Part shown: in pieces, positions 24,701 through 37,201 of the stretch
Layout of the letters: each line of letters starts with the position of its first letter
Position numbering within the stretch: position 1 is the first letter of the stretch
From: Larimichthys crocea
Lineage: Eukaryota > Chordata > Actinopteri > Sciaenidae
Assembly: GCF_000972845.2 (NCBI RefSeq)
Contig: NC_040017.1
Coordinates: forward strand, 22,653,606 to 22,717,605
Reading direction: 5' to 3'
DNA length: 64,000 bases
Program-made: the position numbers and the translations under genes
Notes under the pieces: generated by a model
What the model saw: the letters and a program-made list of their open reading frames with translations, nothing else
What the model was told of the DNA's origin: nothing
The model's database searches: none

Positions 24701-26044
24701 CTCTTACGATACCAGTAGCTCGAATGGGTCTGGATAGAGACGCTGGGTGGTTTCCAAAGAGTTCTTTTCCACAGCTGAAGCCACTTTACCATGCCTGTTT
24801 TCACCGCAGTGCACCACAGGCCCTTCTGTGAGGTTGCTGCGCTTCCGTTGTGTACCTCTCAGGCCCTCTTCACGATAACACTACAGCCAACGCTGTTGAA
24901 GGATCAAAGATCACCCCACGCCTAACAAACAGCTAGACACTTGGCCTATCAGAAACATATGGGAGTGGTTGGTTGCAGCTGTTGGTGCATGCCCACACCC
25001 CTGAAACAATTAGGACTTCGGCCAGATGTGGAGATCATCTCACGTAAGGTACAGATGTTTCTGTTCCCTTAGAATCGCTCACCACAAGGAGAAGTAGGAT
25101 GCTTTCTGAAGTCCTATTAAATTTAGACTGTTTGTTCTGCACCCAGATTGGGTTCATTGCTTTGGGATATGCCACTGGCTTGTGGGTTGTCACTATTCAG
25201 CAAGCTGATTGAAAACAGTGCTGGTTGCAAAATGCTTTTGGAAAACAGCGCAAAAGAAAATATTGTTTTTCCAACTTTCCACTAAATATCACCTAGTCTG
25301 ACCTTACTGATGAGATAGAGGTGAGAATGTTGCAGAACAATTTCATACATTTTACATAAAACTGTACTGTAGAAACTGTACTGCCGTTCTAGAGATATGC
25401 TGCCTAAATGTGGTGTTGTTAAAGTAATTTTATGTTTACCGCAGGATACTATATAACATCCCATAACCCCCTCAGTGTCAAATCCCAGCAGCTGTTACAT
25501 TGGATTATTACTATGGCCCTCCTATGTTGGAGAAATATTCAGATCATACCAAGGTAAAAGTAAGAAATTACAAGAGAAAGTAAAATAAATAAAAAAATTA
25601 AAAAATCACATGTGACATAAAATGTAACTTTATATATTGAACGTACACGTTATGAAGAATGGCCCCTCACTCTATGTTTCATTGTGATGCATTAATGTGT
25701 CAGGTGGTCCAGCTAGTGCTAATTTGTTATTTTACAGTGTTCAGTCTAAGCCAATACATTATGTGTTATGAGCTGATAAGGTTTCATTTGAAATTTTAAT
25801 CCGCAAAGTAAAAGTGCACTGAAGAATTGCAAGTTTGTCCATCAGAAATGTAGCCCAGTAATATAAATTGCAGAAACATTGTCACCGGTGTCCATCTGAA
25901 ATCGATGAGTTTGATATTTAGAAGTGTATCATCTCTCGTTGTACAAGAGAAAGCATTACTGAGTTTATACTTGTGGCTTTTAGGCATTTTAGCTATAAAT
26001 GATTTTCCATATTTTTTGACCATATTTGGCCTGAGCTAATCTGG

Positions 26045-26081
26045 TCATCATCATCATCATCGTCATCATCATCATCATCAA
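26045..26081. repeat. (ATC)n microsatellite
   Basis: About twelve ATC/TCA units, with one unit interrupted by a G (CGTC). Confidence 0.9.
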
Positions 26082-29000
26082 TTCATTATTTCACTATCAA
26101 ATCAAAGTTATTCTGCTACGCTTGATAGACTGCAGGGTTTGAAGAAACTCATCCAAACAAAATTTTCACACATGGTTCAATATCCAATGAGAGATGAGCA
26201 TGGAACATAAAAACACAAGTGGCTTTGTGGCCGTTGTGTCCACTCCTGTACATGATGTATTAGAATCCACTGTGGACATGTAAAGTTTATGATACATAGA
26301 CATGAAGACACCTATTAGTGATTGCAGAGTTGACATATTAATGTGCTGGATATGATGTTAATACCAGAGCAGAGATGGTCTGGAGAGAGTCTTCCGCTCA
26401 TGCGGGCTCCCTGTGGTGATTAGAAAAACACTTTGGTGGATATTACACCCTGTTATTCTATCCCTCTGCTGTCTCTGCCTGTTCCTTCTCTCTGCACACC
26501 ATTAAAACAACATCTTTGGCCCAGGCTCACCAAGCATGACATCGGAAGCAAAGTTTAGTGAAGTACCCTCACTATGACCCCCTCCTCCCGTCTCTCATGA
26601 ATGAAATGGTTTTGTTCTGTACATCAAAGGGAGATCTTCTGTTTATCCTGGCCTTTACTTTCTGTATATCTCTTCCTCAGGTTTTCCCCTGTGGTGTAAG
26701 CATGATGAGTTAGAGCCTTCTTATAAGACTTGTGAGTCGTGATAACATCAATGCCCTTGATATACATTTGTTTTTAGTCTTGAATTTAAATGATCCCCCA
26801 TTGACAAAGTCCTGTGTCTTCACTACTTTTTCTGTCTCTCCGTCACCAGTCTGTCTTCCAGCTGCCTGGTGGTCTTTAAAGTGGAACCATGCCAATACCC
26901 AGAGGCCTTTAAATCTCAGGATATGGTTACCTGTCAGAAGATGTCACTGTAGAGTGTTAGTTGAATTCTGCCCTCGTTACTTGTAAGGTCTTTAGACAGT
27001 AGAATGGTGTAGTACAGCACAATCAGCTAAATGAGGAGAGTTAATAGGGTTTTCTTGTACATCAGACGTCAGCAGATGTGGTAGGCCGTGCTCTATGTGA
27101 GACCACAATGTTTTAATTATTAGCCAATCTCATGATTTAGCAGAGGTCACAGGGAAAATTATCATTTTAATGAGAGTCATACTTTTTTAAATTACTTTAA
27201 AAGTTGTTTCCTCATTCCAAGTTGATTACATTTTAATTTAAAGTGAGGTTAAGTGTTAATACCGAGTCATTAATGATAAAATCTAGAAGTTTTTTATGAT
27301 ATACATAATTCCTATGTTCAGATTTTAAACTCTTATCCAATTATATTGCAGTTGAAGATTCCCTGGTTTCACAGTTTTCATGTAATTGCATACCTCCACA
27401 GTGGAAACTGTGAGGAAGTGGAGGAAACAGTCGATTTTAATCTGATGTTTTCCTTTTTTAGTGAACAATAGATCACTGAGAATCTTCTATCTGACTTGCA
27501 TTTTGTCTGACTGTGGTGTGAAGTGATGTGCAGGAGAGTGCATGCATGTGAATCGGTTATAAATTCATTGTCATGCTTTCAGTTGAGCTGGAAATAATAC
27601 TCTGCCTTTGAAACACTCTTTCTGCACTGGTAACTGATCTATGACCTTACTGACATGCAGAAGCCATGTCTCCCATCCAGCATCCTGAGCTTCTCCCACC
27701 CTTCTTTGATCACATAACTACTTTATCTCTGATGACAGCCTCACCATTTGTTAATTATTTGGCTACAGGCGTTGGCTCTAGGTTCCTGAACTGATGAGTC
27801 AGAGAATAAAACGACTCCATGTGCTTTAGGCACAGGATTTGGGTTCAAAACCTCAGCAAATCATCAAAGGGTACAAACGGGATGTGGTTATTTACTATCT
27901 GAGGTTATAAAATAATTTCTTTCACCATTAAAATGATTATACCAGTATATTTATCTGTAATTTCTAATGTGAAACCTTGTCTGTGTATTTTTAGTTGTGG
28001 GCTCAGCAGCCGGTTTATAGAGAGCTACTGATTATAGTGTTTGTGCAAACCAAAGCACATATGGCTTTGACAGTATCATAGCAGCTCTCTTCTTGCACAT
28101 CTGTGCGTGACTAACACTGAAACATGACATACTGGTGTAGGATCTTCCAGTGGGCCATATCTTAGATTTACTCCCCATCACTTTTATACTCCATTCCTCT
28201 TCTCAAGTGTGTTGGGGATTTCTATGGGTTTACTATTTAGCTTTGTTCTTGAAATTCCTGACATGCATTTCGTTTCCCAAGATGCACTTATTTTACACAA
28301 CAGGCTGTGTTGCATGCTATAGCAGTTTTCACTTGGGTGATTTAAAGTCATAGATCATAACTGACCAGCTGCCCAGACCTCAGAAAACGGATGTACATGG
28401 TCACAGCTGTGTGTTTTCTGCTCTTTGATGTCACTATATTCCTGAGATTCTCACAGTTTAAATATGAGGTAAGATTCCTAGATTCAGCAGCTGAGCCTGG
28501 CCCGTGCAAAACACAAAAGTCTTTATAATTTGTCCCAAGGACAAACACAGCAGAGACATTGAAGCCCACAGAAGGTTTTTTTTTTATTGAACACTTAGTA
28601 TGAGCATAAAGGAGCTAGATAAGATGTCAGCCTGATATTTTTTTTCTTCATATAAGCACATTTTATTGCCTAGCAGGTATTTATATAGTATACTACAGTA
28701 GTATAGTATTTGTGCTATTATTTTTGTATTTAATACAAATAAAAACCTGTGAACACGTGCGCAACCTTTTTTTTAATTACTGAAAATTTATGATTTCCAA
28801 AGGATGCACAGTGTATCGGACCATAGAGTAGGATGTTGACATTACCAGGGTGGAGAGAGTTTTGAAAACCCTAAGGATGAATATAGTTCTTCTCTCTGAC
28901 AGGTTTCGAACAGCTTCCGTTGCTTTCAGTCATCACTGCTGAGATCTGGTGAAGGATGACCTTACTTAATTGTCCAAAAAAGATGCCTATTTCCAGCGTA

Positions 29001-32000
29001 CACTTCCTCAGACAAACGGCAAGATACACTTGGCATCGTATCCAATATTCCTGTTGGGGTTTCTGCTCATAGCTGAATGATTATGACAAAAGCACTTCTC
29101 TCAGTGGCTGTGCACCTGGTAGTGAGTTTTTGGAAGCCTGGATCCACATGTTTTTTTGGAAAACAACCGAGTTTGGAGTCAATATAAACTTCATTCTTGA
29201 TTGTGCAATCATTGCAAAAACAAGTGAACTGATCATGACTTGGGTTCGTTTATCTTTTATACATTTAAAGGAATTCTTAAAGTGGACAACAACAAATTCT
29301 CAGAAAACACAAGGTAACTATTTGAAGCTTGCATTTTGCTGTTTTTCTAATTTTGAGCAAAATATAGGAAAAGTGTAAATCCTCAGTCTCATGCATTGAG
29401 TTGCTTAATACACAGCATTCAGAAAGCTGTTTTGTATTTGCAGCTCCATAAGGAACTGTTTACCATTCAGTTCTGTTTCTTGTTATGTAAATGTTTTCTT
29501 ATGGCCATGACCATATGGATCATGTGACCCTTAGACAAATTGTTGGTGAAGTTGGCAGCCTCGAGGGTTCATGCTTTACCCCCGAAATACATAACTGGGA
29601 AAACAACTTTGCATATATTTTGTGTTTTGAAGGCATAACCACAGTATAACATAAAAGAATCCTGCTGATATCTTCAATGAGAAAATATGTGCTTGGACTG
29701 TCAGTGCAATAGCATTGCTCAGGGGAACCCTGGCAACCTTTGGTGCATGCGCAGCATAATGAGACTGACACTTCTTCTGGCCACTAGGTCTGGTTCTCCA
29801 CATGGATCTTATTTTTACTGGTAACTCAACAAGTGTCAAAGGCTACTTTATTTGCTTTTCAGTATTGATTAGCTTGTGTTGATGTTGATTGACAAGTTCA
29901 GAGAAAGTTGTGATTAAGATGACTTATGCTACCCCGCTATACATCCAGGAATAGACTATAATTCATTGGTGATAGAAGGGTGTGGGCCATTTATGTTTCC
30001 TGTGGAACCAACCAAAAGCTTCATATCTGCCAAAGAAAATGATCACAGCAACTGACTCATGGCAGAGAAAAATAGTTTCCACGGTTATATATTATTTCAG
30101 TTTAGTCTGTCACTCCAACTGTATGAATGATGCTTTTGGATAAGCTCTGTTTTTTTGGCCATGTTGGTCGTGATCCGTTAGTGTGGTCGTGACTTGCAGT
30201 TATAACAGAGTTCAGTGAGGCTGCCTAGGTGAAGAGATGAAGGAATTCACCCTGGATGCTCTGTGTTGACCCTGATAGCGATTGTTCATTTCAATGCCAA
30301 GGCTTATTGCTATGGTGTGTTTCAAAATGATGGTCCGAGTAGAGTCAACAGTTTCTAAACTTTCTCAAGTGACAGCATTGTGAAGTGTGGAGTAATGGGA
30401 TTAGAGCCTTTTTTTTTTTCATTCCTCAAAGAAACGCTTGCTTGAACAATTTAATTGTTTTGGGAATTCCATGGGCATCCTTCTCAATGCTGTGCATTCC
30501 TTTCCTGCACAACATAATGCATTCCTGGGAATAAAAGTGATCTCCATCAGAATTAGTTAGACTCCCTACAATGTCTGAGGAATGTCATCCTGAAGGAGAA
30601 CGACGTGCTGGACTGTTTGATTGATAGTGTATTAATTAGAAGGCATTCACAGTGGACAACCCAAAAGATTTGGTTTTTCTGAAGTGGGTGTCATTGTTAT
30701 AAGACAGACTGCTGTTAACTGGGCAAGAGTCCAAAGCAGATCTGATCTGTGTAGTATTTAGAAGCAATGACATTTGAAGGATAAAGAATATAACATACAG
30801 TATATTTGGATGTTTAGTGTAAATCCAAATACTTTGGCTTGGAGTAATTTAATCAATTTGTATTCATTTTGAATTGCAGAAGCACTCTAGGTTTAATTTC
30901 CAAATCACATTAGAGCTGCATCTTCCAGCAAACACAATCCTTTTGCTGACATACTAAATTATTCTCATGCTCAGTAGAGCAGACTTAACAGACTTCAGTT
31001 CCAGCTTTTTGCGACATGGCTTTGGGGAAAATGCCAATTTCAATCATTTTCTTATCAATTGTTTATGTTTTACTTTTATTGAGACTGCTGTCTTAATTCC
31101 TAATGTTGATTGTTTATTAATTCTCATTTACTGTAACTTTTCATATGACCTCATTTGGCAGTCTTACTTGGCAGAGACGCTTCATCTCTGACTTTGATGA
31201 TCCACCACTAATAAGACTAGTCTTACTTTATAATCGTTGATCTATTTTGCTCTCAAACATATTTTACTAAATGTCCTTTGACAACCTGTGTCTCAACAGG
31301 ATTTGAGAACAACAAATTAGGCCCAGAAATACAGGGTGCATAGCCAATAGTTGTTTTTCAGAAGTATTAAACTGCTTAAAGGTGGATTTTTCCTGTCTTG
31401 CTCAGCAGATGGACTGTTTTGGCCAGTCCACATACAATATGTTGGAAAAAAACAAAGGAGTCGCAGGCAACTTACTGGCTTTGTCGTCAGAGAAGGCATG
31501 AGAAACACAATACTGTTGTGGTTAGTCAGACTGTTTTTTAGCTTTTTTTAATCCACCCAATCATTTGCAGAGCAGACTGGCTCTTTGTCAGCAGAGCCCT
31601 GCTTTGTATTTATATAGACACACAGATTCACACCTGGGACTTACTGAGCACAACCACAGCTTTCCTCAAGGGTCCTTCAGCAACTGTCGAGGAAGAGTGC
31701 AATCCTCCAAAAATTATGCTTTGCCTCCTGTCTGATTTTGCAAATGAACACTGGAGAAGACCACAGAGAGCCAGGGTAACAAATTATCCATTTTGAGTAC
31801 TTAACAGTTGTGAGAGCAGCAAAGGAAACCAACATGTCTTTTTCCTGGTTGCACAGACAAAAAAAGAACAAGATTTTCAGTCTGATGTTTCTAGGTAGTA
31901 TATAGGCGTGTATTCATATAGGTATATATATGAACGTGGGGTAAGCAAAGCAAACATTTAGTTTTATAAACTGCAAACTTGGTTTGGACTTAGATGTCCT

Positions 32001-34665
32001 ACAGTGCAATAAATAGAAAATGTTATCATCATAGACTATACTAAGTCAATATATATATCACCATAGCAGAGTGGTGACTGTTTTTCTACCAACAGTATAA
32101 CAATATAAAGAGTCTGTGGGCTTTGATTTCAGAGTCCATATCACAAAGAATTTAAATTTCGTTTTTCTTTACTTGAAAGATTTATTGTTGTAATTTCTGG
32201 AGTCAGGAAGTGGTGGTAACACTAAACAGAAATCTATAAAAGATCTTTTACATCATGATTAACTAGAAGATGACAGAGAGGTGGTGCTCCCAGAGTCTTT
32301 CTAAACCAAATGAAAACCACCTGTGCACTCAATATCTAATATCTTTGGAAAGGGTCACGCAGCGTAAGTTTATATGGAGTATGTCAACACATACAATGCA
32401 TACACGGTGCACAGTGATATAACATATACAAGTGTGCTCTAATACAGTGCAAATACTCTTTATCTAGATCTCAGGTGTTCTCATTCAACATGTGTGAAGT
32501 ACATTCATTTAGCAGAACATTTCAAAAACCAAAAACCAAAGCTCATATTTCCCCAAATGCAAGGCAATCTGGAGGAAATGGTCCACTAGTGCTTCTGGTT
32601 AGTGTTTTGCCTTAATAAAAGTCTACATTGGACCTTTACTCGTGCCCACCCCCCAAAAACATCACCATTAAGCATTCTGCACAGCCCACCAAACATTGTA
32701 GCATAATTAAAGTCCATACTATCCATTGTGTTTCGATCCAGACAGGCTGTAGAATAACAGCGAGGTGTACTCAGTATTACGTATTGATTACTAAGGTCTG
32801 GCTTGTAAAATATTTACATTTAAGAAAAAACAAATTGATCCAGACACTCAGAAGAATATTTTTGAAGTTTTGCTTAATCATGTATGTTACTCTTTTTTTT
32901 TTTGATAAACAGCATAAACTTCTCGACCAAATATTTTCTGTATGTTGTCGTGTATTACCACAATGGAGTGACATCATGATTCTGTAGCTTTGTTTTCCTA
33001 AGTCTTGGTACCATTCCGATTGGTATTTATACATGCTCTAAAAAGCAAATATTAAAAGTCCCTTTTTTGTTACCTAAGGCACACTTAAACAATGAACAAT
33101 AAAAAGCTTGTGAGTGTAACAAACACAACACAGGCTTCAGCAATTTCTGAGTCCACTGCTGTACATATGCAAAATGCTAATTTAATGACAATAATATCTT
33201 TAGAAAATCAGAAGTAGTATTTACTACCTCCTAACAGTGAAACAGGATCTCATTTTATCACATTGTGTGTATCAGGTTTGATGCCCTTTTGTTCTGGTTG
33301 AAATGAATTCCTCGAGCAAAGCGGCCTGTCACACATTTAACTTTAATCTTGATTAAACTCGATCTGTTTATTATTTCTTCTATGGACTTTCAGCACGGCT
33401 AAAAGAGCCAAGCTCTGTGGTTTCCCCTCTAATCCATGGTCAAACGTCACTAAAATAGCTATCACAAAAAATTACTGAGACCACAACCTTGTGATGTGGA
33501 CAGCGTCTAACCTCAAAGTAGAATTGCAGATTTATCCGCCATTACAGCACCTTGTTGTTGTTCTTTTTCTATTATTCAGGCACTTGTGTGACTCACAGTA
33601 GTAGTCAAAACGCTCTCAACCAATAAGGAAGAGGCATTAAATTCAGTGGACTTCATGCATGATGAAAAATGAACAGAAAGTGTGAAGTTGACCTCGGGTC
33701 ATTTCATATAGATAATATCTCAAGATGCAGAGGGCAAAGTCTGAAACCAAAGTTTTGTTGGGAACTAAAGTGCTGATGCAAAATGAACAACAGATGCTCC
33801 TCTGATGTTGTGATGCAATCTATCCACAGTACAAACCCTAATCTGCTTGTTTTTTAAAAGCATAAACAAATGCGTCAGGTCGTCAGTTTTACATTTCGCC
33901 ACAGCTTTTTCATCTTTCATCATTTATTAGAATGGACAATTCTGTCTAGCGAACATTTTGTCCGATTAGTGTTGCTGTCAACAGGATATTTGATAATCCA
34001 TTGTCTTGTCAACAAGCAGCGTTTGTGGTGTTTATTTTACAATTTGCAAAATTAAAAGTAAGGAATATGAGCAATAAAGATACATCTTGATGATGCAAGT
34101 CATTTTTTCTTTGCTTAACAAACAAATAGTGATAGTAAGTCTAAGTCATAATTCAATGATATGAAACAGCCCCACTTGTTATCTAAGAAAAGAAATGAAA
34201 ACATAAACAAATTCCTTTGTCTGCTCTACATCTTAGTGCACTGACATTTATTACAGACGCTTATGACTCCACATCTCTGTCTTCCTACATCTTATGCAAT
34301 CTGTAAACACTATTTTATCACTCTTGTTTCTTTGCAATCTAAATCACAGCGGCCTCATGCATAAAGAACATAACTGAGCACAATGCCATCGCCCTATTTA
34401 CCCGAACAACTGACGGTGCACATGACATGGATGGTCGTCCCTGAAAAAGTAAAGCTGTACGCTATACTGACTTGGCAGAAAATGTCATCGGATTTTAGGT
34501 TTGTGCTTGTCCACGTTAATGTACATGTGGATTGGTATGTATGTGTGAGTTTTGCCTCCTCTTCCCTTCTGTCACAGTAATAATGAGTCGCTGCCAGCCC
34601 TGGAACTCGTTCCACCTGGTGATAGTCACAGAGTGAGAGTGAGGAGACATAACTAGGTTGCTTAG

Positions 34666-34690
34666 AAAAAAAAAAAAAAAAAAAAAAAAA
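34666..34690. repeat. Poly(A) tract
   Basis: Uninterrupted run of 25 A. I saw no retroposon body clearly attached to it. Confidence 0.85.
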
Positions 34691-35885
34691 GTTTAGCCAG
34701 CAAAATTGTGAACTGAGGTAGGTTTTTAAAAATAAAACTGTCTCAGTGAGAAGAAATGATAAAGTTATGGCAATATATTCATATTTCACTACTAAATACA
34801 GCCACTGGGATTGATTTTATCATAATTCATATGACTTTCGTTGTTGTAGTGGTGAGTTAGTTGTTAAAATATGTTTTTATTAATGATGAACAGTCAAAAC
34901 AGTCAATAAATCTAGCGGATGAAAGCAAGACGATCAGTTGCATGTGCACGGTTTCACCCCATTTATGCCAACTGTTTCTCAGCAATATGAAACATGCTTG
35001 TTGACAAGGCAGGGCCCCTCTTGTTGTTCTCTTGTTTACACGCTCTGAATGCAAAGTGACACGGGTTTAATAACTTATAGGGCGCTCGGTGATTGACAAG
35101 CAAATGAAACGGGGTTATGGCTCCTGCACTAGTAGAGATGAAAGTGGAACTCCTCTGGGGAGCCGACTAGTGATGTAGGCTATGCTCCTTTAAAGAGTCA
35201 CAAGATGTGAGGAAAAGTTAGAGGCAGTGACTCTTCTCTACTTAGATGAAAAATACCCCCAGGAGATAACTTGACTTCTAACATCTGAGGGGGGAAAAAA
35301 AACTGTCTGTATAACAGCTATGTATTCTTATGATGCTGTGGTCGCTTATTCTAAGACGTGTCTATGGCACTTGGGAGCCTGAGAGTATAAGCAATTGAAT
35401 ATGATAAATATTTGCTTTTTTGAAGATTTACATTATGATTTCAACATAATATCCAGTGGGAGTAACTCATAACAGTAACAAATTGTCATTTACTGTCATA
35501 AATTGTCTCTTATCATTATGTTGCTGTATTGTTTGGCAGTGTTATTGCGAAATATGGATAATATAAAAAATGTAAGCGCTGACTGTTTTGCCAGATAAAA
35601 TCTGATGCTTCACATAACTGGAGCTCCACTCCACCCAGTTTAAAAACCACAGAAATGTGTTGCCATGGGCATATTGCGACAGCACAAACTTTTAGACAGT
35701 ATTTAGACTTTTTTTTTTTTTAAACTTTGATCCAGATGAGAGCGCAAACATTATTACACCTTATTTGTGTGGAAGCTTAAACCGATGTACACTTCCCTTT
35801 TGCATAGGATGGTGGCACCAAAGTTCAGCAGTAACCTGGCTTGCCTTGCCTCTCTCTGCAGTCGGTGTCGCTCCTTGTGGCAAAC

Positions 35886-35887
<2 letters not shown>

Positions 35888-35917
<30 letters not shown>
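35888..35917 (+). repeat. (AGC)10 / CAG triplet repeat upstream of dchs1
   Basis: Ten perfect AGC units, directly upstream of or within the predicted dchs1 5' region. The tract lies in short ORFs in several frames, none of which looks like a real gene, so it is taken as non-coding. Confidence 0.85.
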
Positions 35918-35918
<1 letters not shown>

Positions 35919-35949
35919 TAAAAGACGAGAGAGGAGCAGAAGGTTGCAC

Positions 35950-36181
35950 TTCGTCACGTGTTGAATAAATTAGATTTGGAGAGGGGACGGTCCACCGCTC
36001 GGCCCCACACTGGTTTGGTTTCAGTTAGTGTGTGCTGCAGCAGTGTGGTGTCCGAGACCAGGCAGATGGACTGTGGATGCCGATGAGTTGATAACGTCTA
36101 CTTGAAGCGGACGCAAGGAAAGTTTCACAAGTTGCAATTTTGAATATTTTCTCCTGGCAACAAATCAAAAAGAACTAAACA

Positions 36182-36215
<34 letters not shown>

Positions 36216-36376
36216 AAAGAGGGGGGGATCTACAATCACTGGCAAAGGAAACACGTCCTGAAATGGATGTAACTTTCACTTTGGACCTAACAGGCTTAAA
36301 GGAATACTGAGAAGAATTTGGATATCTTTGGAAATCGGCTCGTCTTCTCCTAAACACGGCAGAGCAACAGATGAAT
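35950..36376 (+). other. dchs1: Probable non-coding first exon (5' UTR) of dchs1
   Basis: More GC-rich than its surroundings. It ends at a good donor (GTGAGT, 36377-36382), and the next strong acceptor ahead of an ORF is at 41887-41888, just before the dchs1 start codon. It contains an upstream ORF of 15 codons plus stop (36263-36310), a T run (36185-36213), and a terminal ATGAAT that becomes a second upstream ORF after splicing. The 5' limit is a guess; the exon is inferred from splice signals and composition, without transcript data. Confidence 0.45.
36185..36213. repeat. Poly(T) tract
   Basis: Run of about 29 T within the presumed 5' leader of dchs1. Confidence 0.85.
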
Positions 36377-37155
36377 GTGAGTATCCATCCCTCATGAAGT
36401 TGTCCATCAGCACCAACACTTTTTCCTCTAGTTGTCTTGAGTGTAACACACTTCTTTACAGCCGACCCTCTCAACAGACTGCTCTGATACTTTGTAAGAC
36501 TTAAAGACGGTGGCTACTTTTTCTTTTTCTTCCAGGTCTTTCATGCTCAGACCTCCATGCAGCGTAATGTCCGCACAGTTCAGATATATTCAGTGTTGCA
36601 ACCTCGCTCATTTACTTTTTTTTATTTTTAAATCCATCACATATGTAAAAGAAACTGCCCTACTAGACAGCCTTATTGCAAACAATTGCTGCGATATTTA
36701 CTTATATGTAAAACTAACTTCTTGCATGAAATGTTCTTGCATCTGTGTTTTTCATATGACTGCAGTGTTTTTTTTTTTGCGCGCACACTTTGAAGAGGCA
36801 AATATTTGAACCGCATGTCATGTCACTGTTTTTTTTTTTTTTTGAGACATTCCTTTCAAATTGGTCAACCTATGTAGTTATTTTATTGTCCCACCGAAGC
36901 CTTTGTGCTTCTATCTTAGTCCTGTTGAGCACATACCAAATGATTATCCACATGTCGGCGCAGTTATTGTGTTGGCAGACGTGTGTTCATTGACCGTGAA
37001 TAGGTGTTCCTTTCCCTCAATTAATAAATTAATTAAGTCGCCAATGGGTTCCATCACCGCGCACTTAAGTTGTGAGATGTGATGGTTGCCATGGTGCAGC
37101 TCAGTAATTATGCAGCCTTTTATTTTTTTGACTTTAGAGAAGTGCAGGCTCCTCC

Positions 37156-37201
37156 TTTCTTTTCTTTTCTTTTCTTTTCTTTTCTTTTCTTTTCTTTTTT
37201 T
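37156..37201. repeat. (CTTTT)n microsatellite
   Basis: About nine pentamer units, followed by a T run and a C run. Confidence 0.9.

Larger units (their letters stand above)
21736..35886. other. Gene-poor region between urb1 and dchs1
   Basis: About 14 kb, AT-rich, with only short ORFs, none over 90 residues and none with a recognisable domain. It contains an ATC triplet microsatellite (26045-26081), a 25-base A run (34666-34690) and smaller low-complexity tracts. Because dchs1 is a developmental gene with large introns, the region may hold distal enhancers, but nothing in the sequence alone shows that. Confidence 0.6.
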
